NCBI GenBank assembly: GCA_029465975.1
Contig: CM055761.1
Location: 8,544,529-8,608,528, forward strand
Reading direction: 5' to 3'
Length of the DNA stretch: 64,000 nucleotides
From: Dallia pectoralis
Taxonomy: Eukaryota; Chordata; Actinopteri; Esociformes; Umbridae
The position numbers and the translations under genes are program-made. Below, piece by piece: positions 51,110 through 59,187 of this stretch. A model generated the notes under the pieces. That model was not told the DNA's origin and did no database searches. It worked only from the letters and a program-made list of their open reading frames with translations. How positions within the stretch are numbered: position 1 is the first letter of the stretch; every line of letters starts with the position of its first letter.

Positions 51110-53375
51110 AAACAACAGACATATATACATAACCTAGGGATATTTCTAAATGTACTCTAGATCAGAAATGTAGTTTAGACGACACGGAAATAACTTGAAT
51201 CCAAGTTATTATAAAGAAACCCTTTTTGGGAGCTAAAAAAGCTCTAGGGATGTTATTTTATTTTCATTTATATTTACAAACAATACAGAGAAGAAAGGAA
51301 TTACTAAAATTGCATTAGAGGCTGCTTCAGAATATTACAGGTTTGATTTCATCTTAGTAGTGAATGTTGGGGCTTTTCACATCATGCATTCGTCACAGAA
51401 TGCTCTAACTGAATAACATTAATAAAAGAGTATTCATATTTACACATTGATGCTTTTATTGAAAGTCGACTCTTGGTTAGGAGGCCATAAGGACCGCTAG
51501 TTATAATCGATATTCTACTAGTTTCCAGAGTTTGGCTCCAATGGTAAAGAACTAAAATACCTTTAAGGCAGCACCAGACAATTAAGTAAGTGACTAGTTG
51601 CACTCTTAAGTTTGTAGACAGTATTTCTAAGGGATTTTGGTTTACAACAATCTGTGCAGAGTGAGACATTTAGATTTTTTTTTTTAAATGCTTGCTTAGG
51701 GTTTCTAGAATAGACAACTAACTACATTTGACCATCAGTTTGACAACTTAGTCCAGTGACTGTAGGTAAAATGCATTTCTTTAATTGTTAATTGGCATCG
51801 TCTTTTAAAATGCTTTAACGGTCCAGTTAAGTGAAAAACTCAGAAGGTGCAGAAATGATTGAAATTATTTTCATGTAAGGCTGTTTAAAAAAATGCCTGG
51901 AGCCTCAAGAAGCCTTAAGAAGATGCTTGTCTGTGTCTCCCTATTGGGGAAGCAATCTATGGTAATCACATTTATGAGGCATCCATTAGACATCCTTCTA
52001 AGGTTGGCGAACAGTTTGACCTTGTCACAAGCAACTCAAAAACGAATATCTGCCGAAACCCAAGATCCAAGATTTAACCTCACTTGACACGCCACACAGT
52101 GGGAGGTATTGTTTGTTTGATGCAACTTACTGAGCCGTTCGGAATATATTTTTCAACTGATTGCCCATGTAGCCTGTTTTTTGACCTGTTGCCTCTTGGG
52201 CTTATCCTTCAATAACTTGATCTAAGAATTCACCGCGTTTGACTCTCTGCGTGTTTTTTTGCCCTTTCCTACTCATGTGCACTTTTGCTCAGGTCTGACA
52301 GATTCTTGTGTACTGATTTCGGCCTGTCTACCATTCTTCGCCCATTGCCTGATCCTAAGTGTAAAATAAAAACAGGCTTGTGTGCTTTGCAAGTGGAACC
52401 ACATCTCCGGTCTGGGTTGTATTCTTACAATCCCTTAAATAAGTTAGGTAACTGCGTGTGGTCAACCTCTGTCTGGGGATGAGGGAAAAATACCTGACTC
52501 ATGTCTTTAGTGAAGAAAATGCCACCCACCCTAAGATGTTTTATCTGTTTAACTAAATATTCATACCAGGTTAGTTGCAGAAAAGTGTGTATTTAGTATT
52601 CTTTATTATTTTTTTGTCATCTATCATGAATGCATAATCCATGTTGTGTATCCTGTAATATCCTGTATTAGCCTCTAAAACTAGTGTGAAGTCAGTTTTT
52701 ATAAACTGCACCGGGATGATGGGTATTTGAGCTGAAGCAGAGGTTGTTAGAAATCATGACGTATCATAGCCATATCAACTACAATGTTAAAATGTCTTTC
52801 CTCGCGGATGTTGAAGACAGAGGATGAATTTCACTCTCAGACCTGTTGCACTGGCAACATGTAACTGAACAATAAAAATGTTATAGCTGACATCAAATAC
52901 TTTGGTTATTGTTGTTTCGGTGCCCTGGCAATGAGTCACATTATGAAATATCTACCAAAACAGAGAACGGGGGAAAAACAGCAAAATGACAAATACAGAC
53001 TAGTTGAAGCCACTGGGGTTAAGCACAACTGTTGTTGCAGAAAGATGACATTATTAGAAATGGCTTTGCAACTGTGGGCATCCCTGTTGAATAGCTTCTG
53101 CTTCTCTGAGGCCAGTAATGATTTCCTCTGGTTTTCCTCAAACTATTCCATCATTTTAAAGGAATATAGCAGTGGAATACTTTCTCCCTCTCAAAATCCC
53201 TCCTAAAAAGGAGAATCAACTGAATTGTAATGCCATAATCTTTATAAAAAGCAGTGAATGCTGCTGATGTAACCAACTAGAAGATGGTAAGGGAAGTGGA
53301 AATGATAAAACATTGTAAATATGCATGATTGTACCATGACAGTTAGTTTTTTTTCCCCGAATATTCTTATTATTT
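51110..53375. other. Non-coding stretch, no recognised gene
   Basis: The segment about 52130-52430 has an AATAAA and a U5-like end but no target duplication, so it was not called an LTR. No other feature. Confidence 0.4.
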
Positions 53376-53376
53376 T

Positions 53377-53575
53377 TAGTAGCTATAGCAGTAGTAGCAG
53401 CAGTAGTAGTAGCTCTAGTAGTTGTAGTAATAGTAGTAGTAGCTATAGCAGTAGTAGCAGCAGTAGTAGTAGCTCAGTAGTTGTAGTAATAGTAGTAGTA
53501 GCCACCTAAAGCGAGAGCCTAGTAGTTGTAGTAATAGTAGTAGTAGCTATAGCAGTAGAGCAGCAGTAGTAGTAG
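53377..53575. repeat. Left part of a trinucleotide higher-order array
   Basis: GTA/GCA triplets in a repeated order (AGCTCTAGTAGTTGTAGTAA, then AGCTATAGCAGTAG). A short non-repeat patch (CCACCTAAAGCGAGAGCCT) lies at 53502-53520. The array continues at 55491 on the other side of the hAT insertion. Confidence 0.9.
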
Positions 53576-53584
53576 CAGAGCTGG

Positions 53585-53742
53585 CCGAGACCACCCGAGA
53601 CCGAGACCAAGACCGAGACCGAAGGGGGCCGAGACCGAGACGAGACCAAGACCGAAGGGGGCCGAGACCGAGACGAGACCGAGACCGAAGGGGGCCGAGA
53701 CCGAGACGAGACCGAGACCGAAGGGGGCCGAGACCGAGACCA
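53585..53742. repeat. CGAGACC-rich subterminal minisatellite
   Basis: Units of CCGAGACCGAGACGAGACC with GAAGGGGG spacers, about 39 bp per higher-order copy; the 3' side (55375-55470) carries related units in looser form. Confidence 0.85.
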
Positions 53743-54158
53743 GTCATATCAACACTAAATAATATTACATGTTTTTGGTCCAGTGACCAATGTAAAAAAA
53801 CACTTGACCAACAGCATCAGATCATCTACTGTGTTGTCATCCTGAATGAAATTAATTACATTTTATTAAAAGAGTATGTAGGCCTATTTATTGTCTTATG
53901 TAACCATAAAATACGAAAATAAAACCATGATTTTAAAATGCACAGGCTATGATATAAAAATGTCTAAAAATCGAATAAATGAAAATCCATCAAACTGTAT
54001 GTCCTATGTTGATGTAGTAAATGCTAACACATTTTAGATCACAAGTGACTTGCAATCAAATGATTTGCGCATGATTGGCCGATAAACAAATCTATTTATA
54101 ATTATTTATCCGTCCACAGGCACGCAGCTTCAGTTGTTTGTCTGCTTGAGCAGGACAC

Positions 54159-54348
54159 GCAAACGAACCGGTTGCACTGCGCACAGTGTTCATTATTGTT
54201 ACTAGTGCACATGAGACAGCAGCAAACTAACCCGGTTGAACTGCGCACCGTGTTCAAATAGATCAGACCAAAACCTGTCCAGTTTAATAAAGATCGGACC
54301 AAAACGGGCCCAGTTTATAAGATCGGACCATAACCGTTCCAGTTTTAT
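54159..54348. repeat. Internal direct repeats of the hAT element
   Basis: A 35-bp imperfect direct repeat (GCAAACGAACCGGTTGCACT at 54159, GCAAACTAACCCGGTTGAAC at 54222) is followed by three roughly 29-bp units starting AGATCGGACCAAAAC (54260, 54291, 54320). Confidence 0.75.
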
Positions 54349-54689
54349 GCTCTTTCTGCCGTATGCCCCCCGGACTTATGTATGTCCCACGTCCTTCTGT
54401 GTGCATGAGTAATTTCATTTATCGCCCATTTGTAGTAAGCCTATTAATAATTATTGTTTATATTCGTTTAATTTCGATACAAAACAATATTTTGTTGAAG
54501 TCTCTTGTAGGCTATATGAATACACTGTGGTTCATTCGTTATTAATTATTGAGTGCAATAGGCGCATGACACATGAATGGGGCTGTATGTATTTGGCGGA
54601 ATTCGTTCTGTGTATTTAGTGAAACATATTTCTTTATGAACGTACATCTTTTTGTATAGTTCAACCAAGCCAATCAGACTATTGTCTAT

Positions 54690-55133
54690 ATGTGTTCTCG
54701 TAGTATTTGTCTGTGTATCGCCCATTCAACCATTGCCATCATAGGCTCAGTGAAGTGTGATCGGTGTCTGGGTACCGCAATTAGGGTACCAACGCCCAGC
54801 GGCGTTGGATTTTGGCAGGAGGAACAGGAAGGCAGTTTATTTTGGCAGGAGGAACAGGAAGGCAGTTTAGGTATCAAAAAACATGTAAATAGTAGTTTTA
54901 TATATTGTTCGGTTTGTGATTTTGCAATTCTGAAAACGGGACAAGGTAAAATGCACGTATTTAGGAAAAGTCATGGAAGGACGTCGGCTGTAGCTTTTCA
55001 ACATGATATATGTATTTTAATTACTAACCGCTGTGTGTTTTCGGACAAATTATTTATTTGTGCTCACTGTACTGAATATAGGCAAAACGAATATAATGGC
55101 AGATTGTGCAGACATGATCGAGCATATGTTTAA
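54690..55133 (+). CDS. 147-codon ORF inside the hAT element, zinc-finger-like motifs
   Basis: The protein is not recognised. The frame runs from ATG 54690 to TAA and contains a perfect in-frame 30-bp tandem duplication (54811-54840 and 54841-54870) that repeats FWQEEQEGSL. After it comes a C-x2-C-x12-H-x5-H arrangement (CSVCDF...MHVFRKSH), like a C2H2 or BED finger, and then a second cysteine pair (CAHC) with further Cys and His near the C-terminus. BED-type fingers are frequent at the N-terminus of hAT transposases, so this may be a relic of one, but no catalytic or dimerisation domain follows. It could also be chance. No promoter was identified. Confidence 0.3.
   Translation: MCSRSICLCIAHSTIAIIGSVKCDRCLGTAIRVPTPSGVGFWQEEQEGSLFWQEEQEGSLGIKKHVNSSFIYCSVCDFAILKTGQGKMHVFRKSHGRTSAVAFQHDICILITNRCVFSDKLFICAHCTEYRQNEYNGRLCRHDRAYV
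54811..54870. repeat. Perfect 30-bp tandem duplication
   Basis: Two identical copies of a unit starting TTTTGGCAGGAGGAACAGGA. The length is a multiple of three, so the surrounding frame is kept. Confidence 0.95.
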
Positions 55134-55490
55134 GATTGAAGTATTTACGTGAATGGGTGCACCCTCTAGCGACGCTGGGGGTGGGCTTTTCTTCAAAAGT
55201 AGATAGCCATTGGCGGGATAAGCCACATCAGAAAAAAACAGTCTGACTCTGGACGAAATACAGCCAATGGAAATACAGCCTCTACATGTCATACTTAGAT
55301 ATTTTGCTAGAAAAAATTGTGGGCGATAATTTCTACGCTGGTCTCGACTGGTCTCGGAAGAATTTACGAGTCCTTACTGTCCGAGACCGAGTCGAGACCG
55401 AGTCCAAATGTAACCGAGACCGAGACGAGACCGAGACCTTAAAAAAGTGGTCTCGAGACCGGTCTCGAGGTCTCGAGTACTACAGCTCTG

Positions 55491-55976
55491 AGTAGTAGCT
55501 CTAGTAGTTGTAGTAATAGTAGTAGTAGCTATAGCAGTAGTAGTAGCAGCAGTAGTAGTAGCTCTAGTAGTTGTAGTAATAGTAGTAGTAGCTATAGCAG
55601 TAGTAGTAGCAGCAGTAGTAGTAGCTCTAGTAGTTGTAGTAATAGTAGTAGTAGCTATAGCAGTAGTAGTAGCAGCAGTAGTAGTAGCTCTAGTAGTTGT
55701 AGTAATAGTAGTAGTAGCTATAGCAGTAGTAGTAGCAGCAGTAGTAGTAGCTCTAGTAGTTGTAGTAATAGTAGTAGTAGCTATAGCAGTAGTAGTAGCA
55801 GTAGTAGTAGCAGTAGTAATAGTAGTAGTAGTAGTAGTAGCTATAGCAGTAGTAGTAGCAGCAGTAGTAGTAGCTCTAGTAGTTGTAGTAATAGTAGTAG
55901 TAGCTATAGCAGTAGTAGTAGCAGTAGTAGTAGCAGTAGTAATAGTAGTAGTAGTAGTAGTAGTAGTAGCCGGACA
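55491..55976. repeat. 63-bp higher-order trinucleotide array (right part)
   Basis: Copies start at 63-bp intervals (CTAGTAGTTGTAG at 55501, 55564, 55627, 55690, 55753), with a longer variant near 55800-55840. The unit is made of AGT/AGC/AAT triplets. The 205-codon minus-strand Thr/Ala frame through here is a repeat artefact. Confidence 0.95.
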
Positions 55977-55979
55977 AAA

Positions 55980-57290
55980 CATCAGCAACAAAATCTGTTT
56001 CCAATAACTCCAAGGATCTCTCCATTGCTATCGCTGAGTGGCTTTTACTAAACACAATTAAGACAACAGGCAGAATTAAATAAAGCACACTGAAACAAAG
56101 ATGTTATCGTAATTTGCAAAAATCTACATAAAACAGGTTAAAAGAAGTTCAACAGAAAGATAACATCTGACATTCGCAAAACAAGCAGAGGCCATCTAAC
56201 ACATTTTCAAACACATGTACTTATTGGAGACTGGGTTAACAGGCAAAAACACTAGGCATAATTCTTTTCCATAATTCTTTTCCTAAACATATAACCCTGG
56301 GTAATACTGGGGAACCTTTGTGTTGATAACATGGTTTATTGAGGAGTGAAGAATGTACACCGTGCCACATCCTTTTATCCTATCTCTAAAAGATACAATG
56401 AAGGCAGCTCCGACAGTTCCTATAATAGGAGCACCGTGGCAACCTATCAAGTTCTTATCAAAGCTGTGGAGAGTACCATACCTTGTAGGAATGTCAAACC
56501 GTAAACACAATACACTTTGCTTTTCCAAGACAAGAGTGGAACAAAAGCCTTGCACCCTCTGTTACCTTCTCCATAACAGTCTAATGAATCAGAACTGCCT
56601 TAAATGACTGAGAAACAGTCAAAGTAAAAGAGGGATTTAAAGATGGAGATGAGGAAAGGTAACATTAGCCTGGAGTAACTAATCTGTCTGAAGGACTGCC
56701 CCTGCCTGGCTACAGCTTCATATGGCCGATCCGTCAGGAGGGATTGCTGATCTGTCGCACATTAAAAGACATTTCCACCATCTCCCCAGGTCACAATCTC
56801 CATCACTGGGTAGATGAAACTTTTATGAGTCTTTCAAGCCAACCACAAGTATCTTGTAAATTTAATGGAAGGAACTAATTTGTCAATGCAGGATAAGCTG
56901 GTTATCTAATACCTTGTAATATCCTGTAATAGCAAATTTAGACCTGATGTCACAACACCCTCCGAACCCATTAGGGTAGTTAGGTATTGCTTGTACGAAC
57001 AAGTGTTCGGTTAATTTGGTCTCCTTTTGGTCATCTTGTCCCTCTGTTCGAGTTCATTATATGCCAAGTGTCACTGTTGGACATAGTTTGATAGTTGGTT
57101 GCAGTGAACTCTTTGTTAAAGCAACTCATCCGTTCCGGTTCTGGATCCTCCATGTACGCACCCAAACTACAGGATTGTTACACATAAATGTTTTACTTGC
57201 ATACTTTCAATAAATACTTGTAACATACTACACTCATAATAAGGATAGAAATGTAATCAATCACTATTTGGCCAAAAGTATGCGGATAAT
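55980..57290. other. Non-coding stretch, no recognised gene
   Basis: Two opposite frames at 56283-56607 have no recognised domain. 56955-57185 ends with an LTR-like U5 sequence (ATGTACGCACCCAAACTACA, GATTGTTACA), but no flanking duplication was found. Confidence 0.4.
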
Positions 57291-57294
57291 TAAG

Positions 57295-57485
57295 TTTTGC
57301 ACTACAATGCCTATCTGTATTCTGTATAGTATTTTGCATATTACTATCCCTATTCCCATCACCCTCTTAGTATAATTTATATTGCTCTTTTTTTGTTGTA
57401 TGTAAGCACCTTCCTGCCAAAGTAAATTCCTTGTATGTTCATACATTCATGGCGAATAAACACTTTTCTGATCTGATTCCGATCT
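57295..57485 (+). mobile_element. LINE (L2/Rex1-type) 3' untranslated tail
   Basis: TTGTATGTAAGCACCTTCCTG, then AATTCCTTGTATGTTCATACA and GGCGAATAAACACTTTTCTG with an ATCTGATTCCG tail is the recurrent 3' end of fish L2-like LINEs, including the degenerate GATTCT-type tail. The coding part is absent. Confidence 0.7.
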
Positions 57486-57514
57486 GAGGTGGTTCTGCCA
57501 CATCCAATGCTCAC

Positions 57515-57734
57515 AGGTGCATAAAATCCATCCCATAGCCATAAAAACTAAATTTACTAACATTGGCAGTACATTGGGTCCCACTGAAGAGCTCAGTGTC
57601 TTTAAACGTAACACTAACATAGATGCCACCTTTGCCACAAGTTAGTTTATAAAACTTCTGCCCTGCTGGATCTGCCTTGGTCAACTTTAAGTGCTTAAAT
57701 CGTGACGTGGAAACGTCAAAGAGCAACAATAAGC
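57515..57734 (-). CDS. Candidate single coding exon, product unknown
   Basis: Read on the minus strand, a 220-bp segment is bounded by a good 3' splice site (pyrimidine-rich CATTTTCTCTTAAG| before 57734) and a good 5' splice site (GCACCT|GTGAGC after 57515). One frame is open for exactly this interval: a TAA overlaps the acceptor and a TGA overlaps the donor. It encodes about 72 residues with a globular, extracellular-looking composition, including FKHLKLTKADPAGQ, KFYKLTCGKGGIYVSVTF and FSFYGYGMDFMHL, with two cysteines. Two bases precede the first full codon and two follow the last. I do not recognise the protein. No partner exons were found in the window; it could belong to a gene whose introns span this region, to a processed relic, or be chance. 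Confidence 0.4.
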
Positions 57735-57739
57735 CTTAA

Positions 57740-58230
57740 GAGAAAATGAATGACCACATAAACTGAACACAGTGCGGTTCATCGAGCGCTGAGACATGTA
57801 GCGTGTAAAAGTCGCCCATTACCAGTTGCATCATATATCACAAAGTTTAAAGCTGCCTATGGAAGCAACATCAGTCTAACAACAAGTCTCACATCAACAT
57901 GCGCAATGCCAGCGTCGGCTGTTAAGTGATGCATCACGGTTCACTATCTGCCAGTCTGATATAAGAATCTGGGTGTGGCAGGTGCCAGGATAACGCCACG
58001 TACCAGAATGCATGCAGATTGTAAAGTTGGGTGTAGGAGGGATAACAACTGGGGCTGTGTTTAAGGGTTTGGGCTACGCCCGTTGTTTCAGTGACGGGTC
58101 ATCTCTAATGCATTTATTTTATATATTTTTTTGTTTAGTTAAAATGCAAAATGAACAATAGTACAGTAAGAGTTCATAGGTCAAATACAGCTGGGTCCAA
58201 TAATTGCTTTGGGTCATCCAATATTTAGGA
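57740..58230. other. Non-coding stretch, no recognised gene
   Basis: Nothing recognised. If the 57515-57734 exon is real, this would be part of its upstream intron. Confidence 0.35.
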
Positions 58231-58236
58231 CCTCCC

Positions 58237-58511
58237 TGTCACAAGTGTGGTGATTTTTTGTTCTACACGGGAAGTATTAGTGGTGTGCACTTCCTGTGTC
58301 TGGTGATTGTGTTGTTGTTAGCACGGCTGGGGCTGGTTAGCATCACCGGGGCTATTTAACACTGCAGTTTGGATTCCACATTTATCGATTTCCTTTTAGT
58401 TTTTTTTTTCGTTTGTTGATACGTGTTTGTTTTTTTTACGTTAAATAAACACAACAAACACACTGGCTCTGCACCTGGATTTCTCCGCACTACACCTAAG
58501 GAATAGTGACA
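58237..58511 (+). mobile_element. Solo LTR, 275 bp
   Basis: Starts TGTCACAAGTGTGGTG and ends GGAATAGTGACA, with perfect 5-bp duplications CTCCC (58232-58236 and 58512-58516). It shares CACTTCCTGTG, a GGCTATTTAA box, TTAAATAAACACAACAAAC and CTGGCTCTGCACCTGGATTT with the minus-strand LTR at 46172-46528, but lacks the central region, so it may be an internally shortened copy of that type. Confidence 0.9.
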
Positions 58512-58608
58512 CTCCCTCAATTTTTTTCCCCCCAGTTTCCTGTTGTACCACTGCACTCGAGTATTTACACGTAACTCAACCCAAACAGTGCAGTTGTTTT
58601 GATTTGCA

Positions 58609-58792
58609 CAAGAGAGCATCAGAGTCGTAATCAGATTGTGTTTTATTCCCCAAGTTCGTTTTCACAAACAAGGAATTTATCTTGACCCATTTCTGCAACA
58701 TTAATTCATACATTTGAGGACAAATAATAACAATGGGTACAATACGAGCAAGCAAGACCATGCCTAGCAAAGAATATGCAGAGTTATAATAT
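58609..58792 (-). mobile_element. Antisense LINE 3' end, left part (interrupted)
   Basis: On the minus strand this ends AAGATAAATTCCTTGTTTGTG, GGGGAATAAAACACAATCTG and an irregular GATT/CTCTGATG tail, like the fish L2/Rex1-type 3' terminus. It is separated from its continuation (62071-62535) by the LTR element. Confidence 0.6.
58788..58792. repeat. Left target duplication of the LTR element
   Basis: AATAT, identical to 62066-62070. Confidence 0.9.
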
Positions 58793-58892
58793 TGTAACGT
58801 GTGGTGTTTGTTGGGTACTGCACCGTCTGGTTTCGGGTGTTCCACTTCCTGGTTTCTAGTTCACAGCTGGGTGTAATGTTGTCATTAGTTCG

Positions 58893-58902
58893 GGCTATAA
58901 AG
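58893..58902 (+). promoter_or_regulatory. TATA box of the 5' LTR
   Basis: GCTATAAAGG, conserved as GGGCTATAAAGGG in the solo LTR at 43775. It predicts transcription start about 25-30 bp downstream (about 58925), defining the U3/R boundary. Confidence 0.65.
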
Positions 58903-58962
58903 GTTTTCTAGGAAGTCACCTCGGTGCTTATCATTATTATTACATGTCACGTTACACTAGAG

Positions 58963-59044
58963 GTGAGTGTTGGTCTTTGTATGTTGCTATTGTGGTTCGG
59001 GGATGTTTATTTATAAGACGCTATATGCGCACTTTCATTTCCAG
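58963..59044 (+). other. Putative 82-bp intron within the LTR
   Basis: A near-consensus 5' splice site (TAGAG|GTGAGTG) and a 3' splice site (CTTTCATTTCCAG|TTTATACC) downstream of the predicted start and upstream of the polyadenylation signal. Equivalent pairs occur in the LTRs at 43775 (70 bp) and 46172 (61 bp). Confidence 0.4.
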
Positions 59045-59112
59045 TTTATACCAGTTAGCAATATAGCCTTTTGTCGCCGTTGACGGTTTGTTTTACTTTG
59101 GATTGTACATAT

Positions 59113-59119
59113 AATAAAA
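59113..59119 (+). promoter_or_regulatory. Polyadenylation signal of the 5' LTR
   Basis: AATAAAA within TACATATAATAAAACCCGC, present in the same position of the 3' LTR (about 61993) and as TTAATAAACC in the solo LTR at 43775. Confidence 0.65.
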
Positions 59120-59187
59120 CCCGCTAAACGGATTATACGGCTCTTTGCATGGCTTTCACAACACTACGCTGGAGTATTCGTGACAGA

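Larger units (their letters stand above)
53576..55490. mobile_element. hAT-like element inserted in the trinucleotide array
   Basis: The left end is CAGAGCTGGCCGAGACC and the right end, read inward, CAGAGCTGTAGTACTCGAGACC, so both begin CAGAGCTG and continue into CGAGACC-rich subterminal repeats, as in a known fish hAT type with GTAGTACTCGAGACC ends. AGTAGTAG flanks both sides (53568-53575, 55491-55498). This 8-bp duplication is expected for hAT but sits in an AGT array and so is weak evidence alone. The split of one array on either side is the stronger argument. No complete transposase is seen. Confidence 0.75.
58793..59185 (+). repeat. 5' LTR, 393 bp
   Basis: Contains a GGGCTATAAAGG TATA box (58891-58902), a splice-like donor/acceptor pair (58963/59044), AATAAAAC as polyadenylation signal (59113) and ends ATTCGTGACA. 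It differs from the 3' LTR at 58936, 58980 and 59170 only. Confidence 0.95.

Noticed and set aside
52130..52430. Possible LTR remnant with AATAAA and a U5-like end
   Set aside because: No start and no target duplication could be defined.
53321..53509. Serine-rich ORF
   Set aside because: Reading of AGT/AGC triplets in the array.
55374..55991. 205-codon Thr/Ala ORF on the minus strand
   Set aside because: Reading of the trinucleotide array; no independent coding sign.
56955..57190. Possible short LTR (TGTCACAACACC...GATTGTTACA)
   Set aside because: No 5-bp flanking duplication, no TATA box and no polyadenylation signal.
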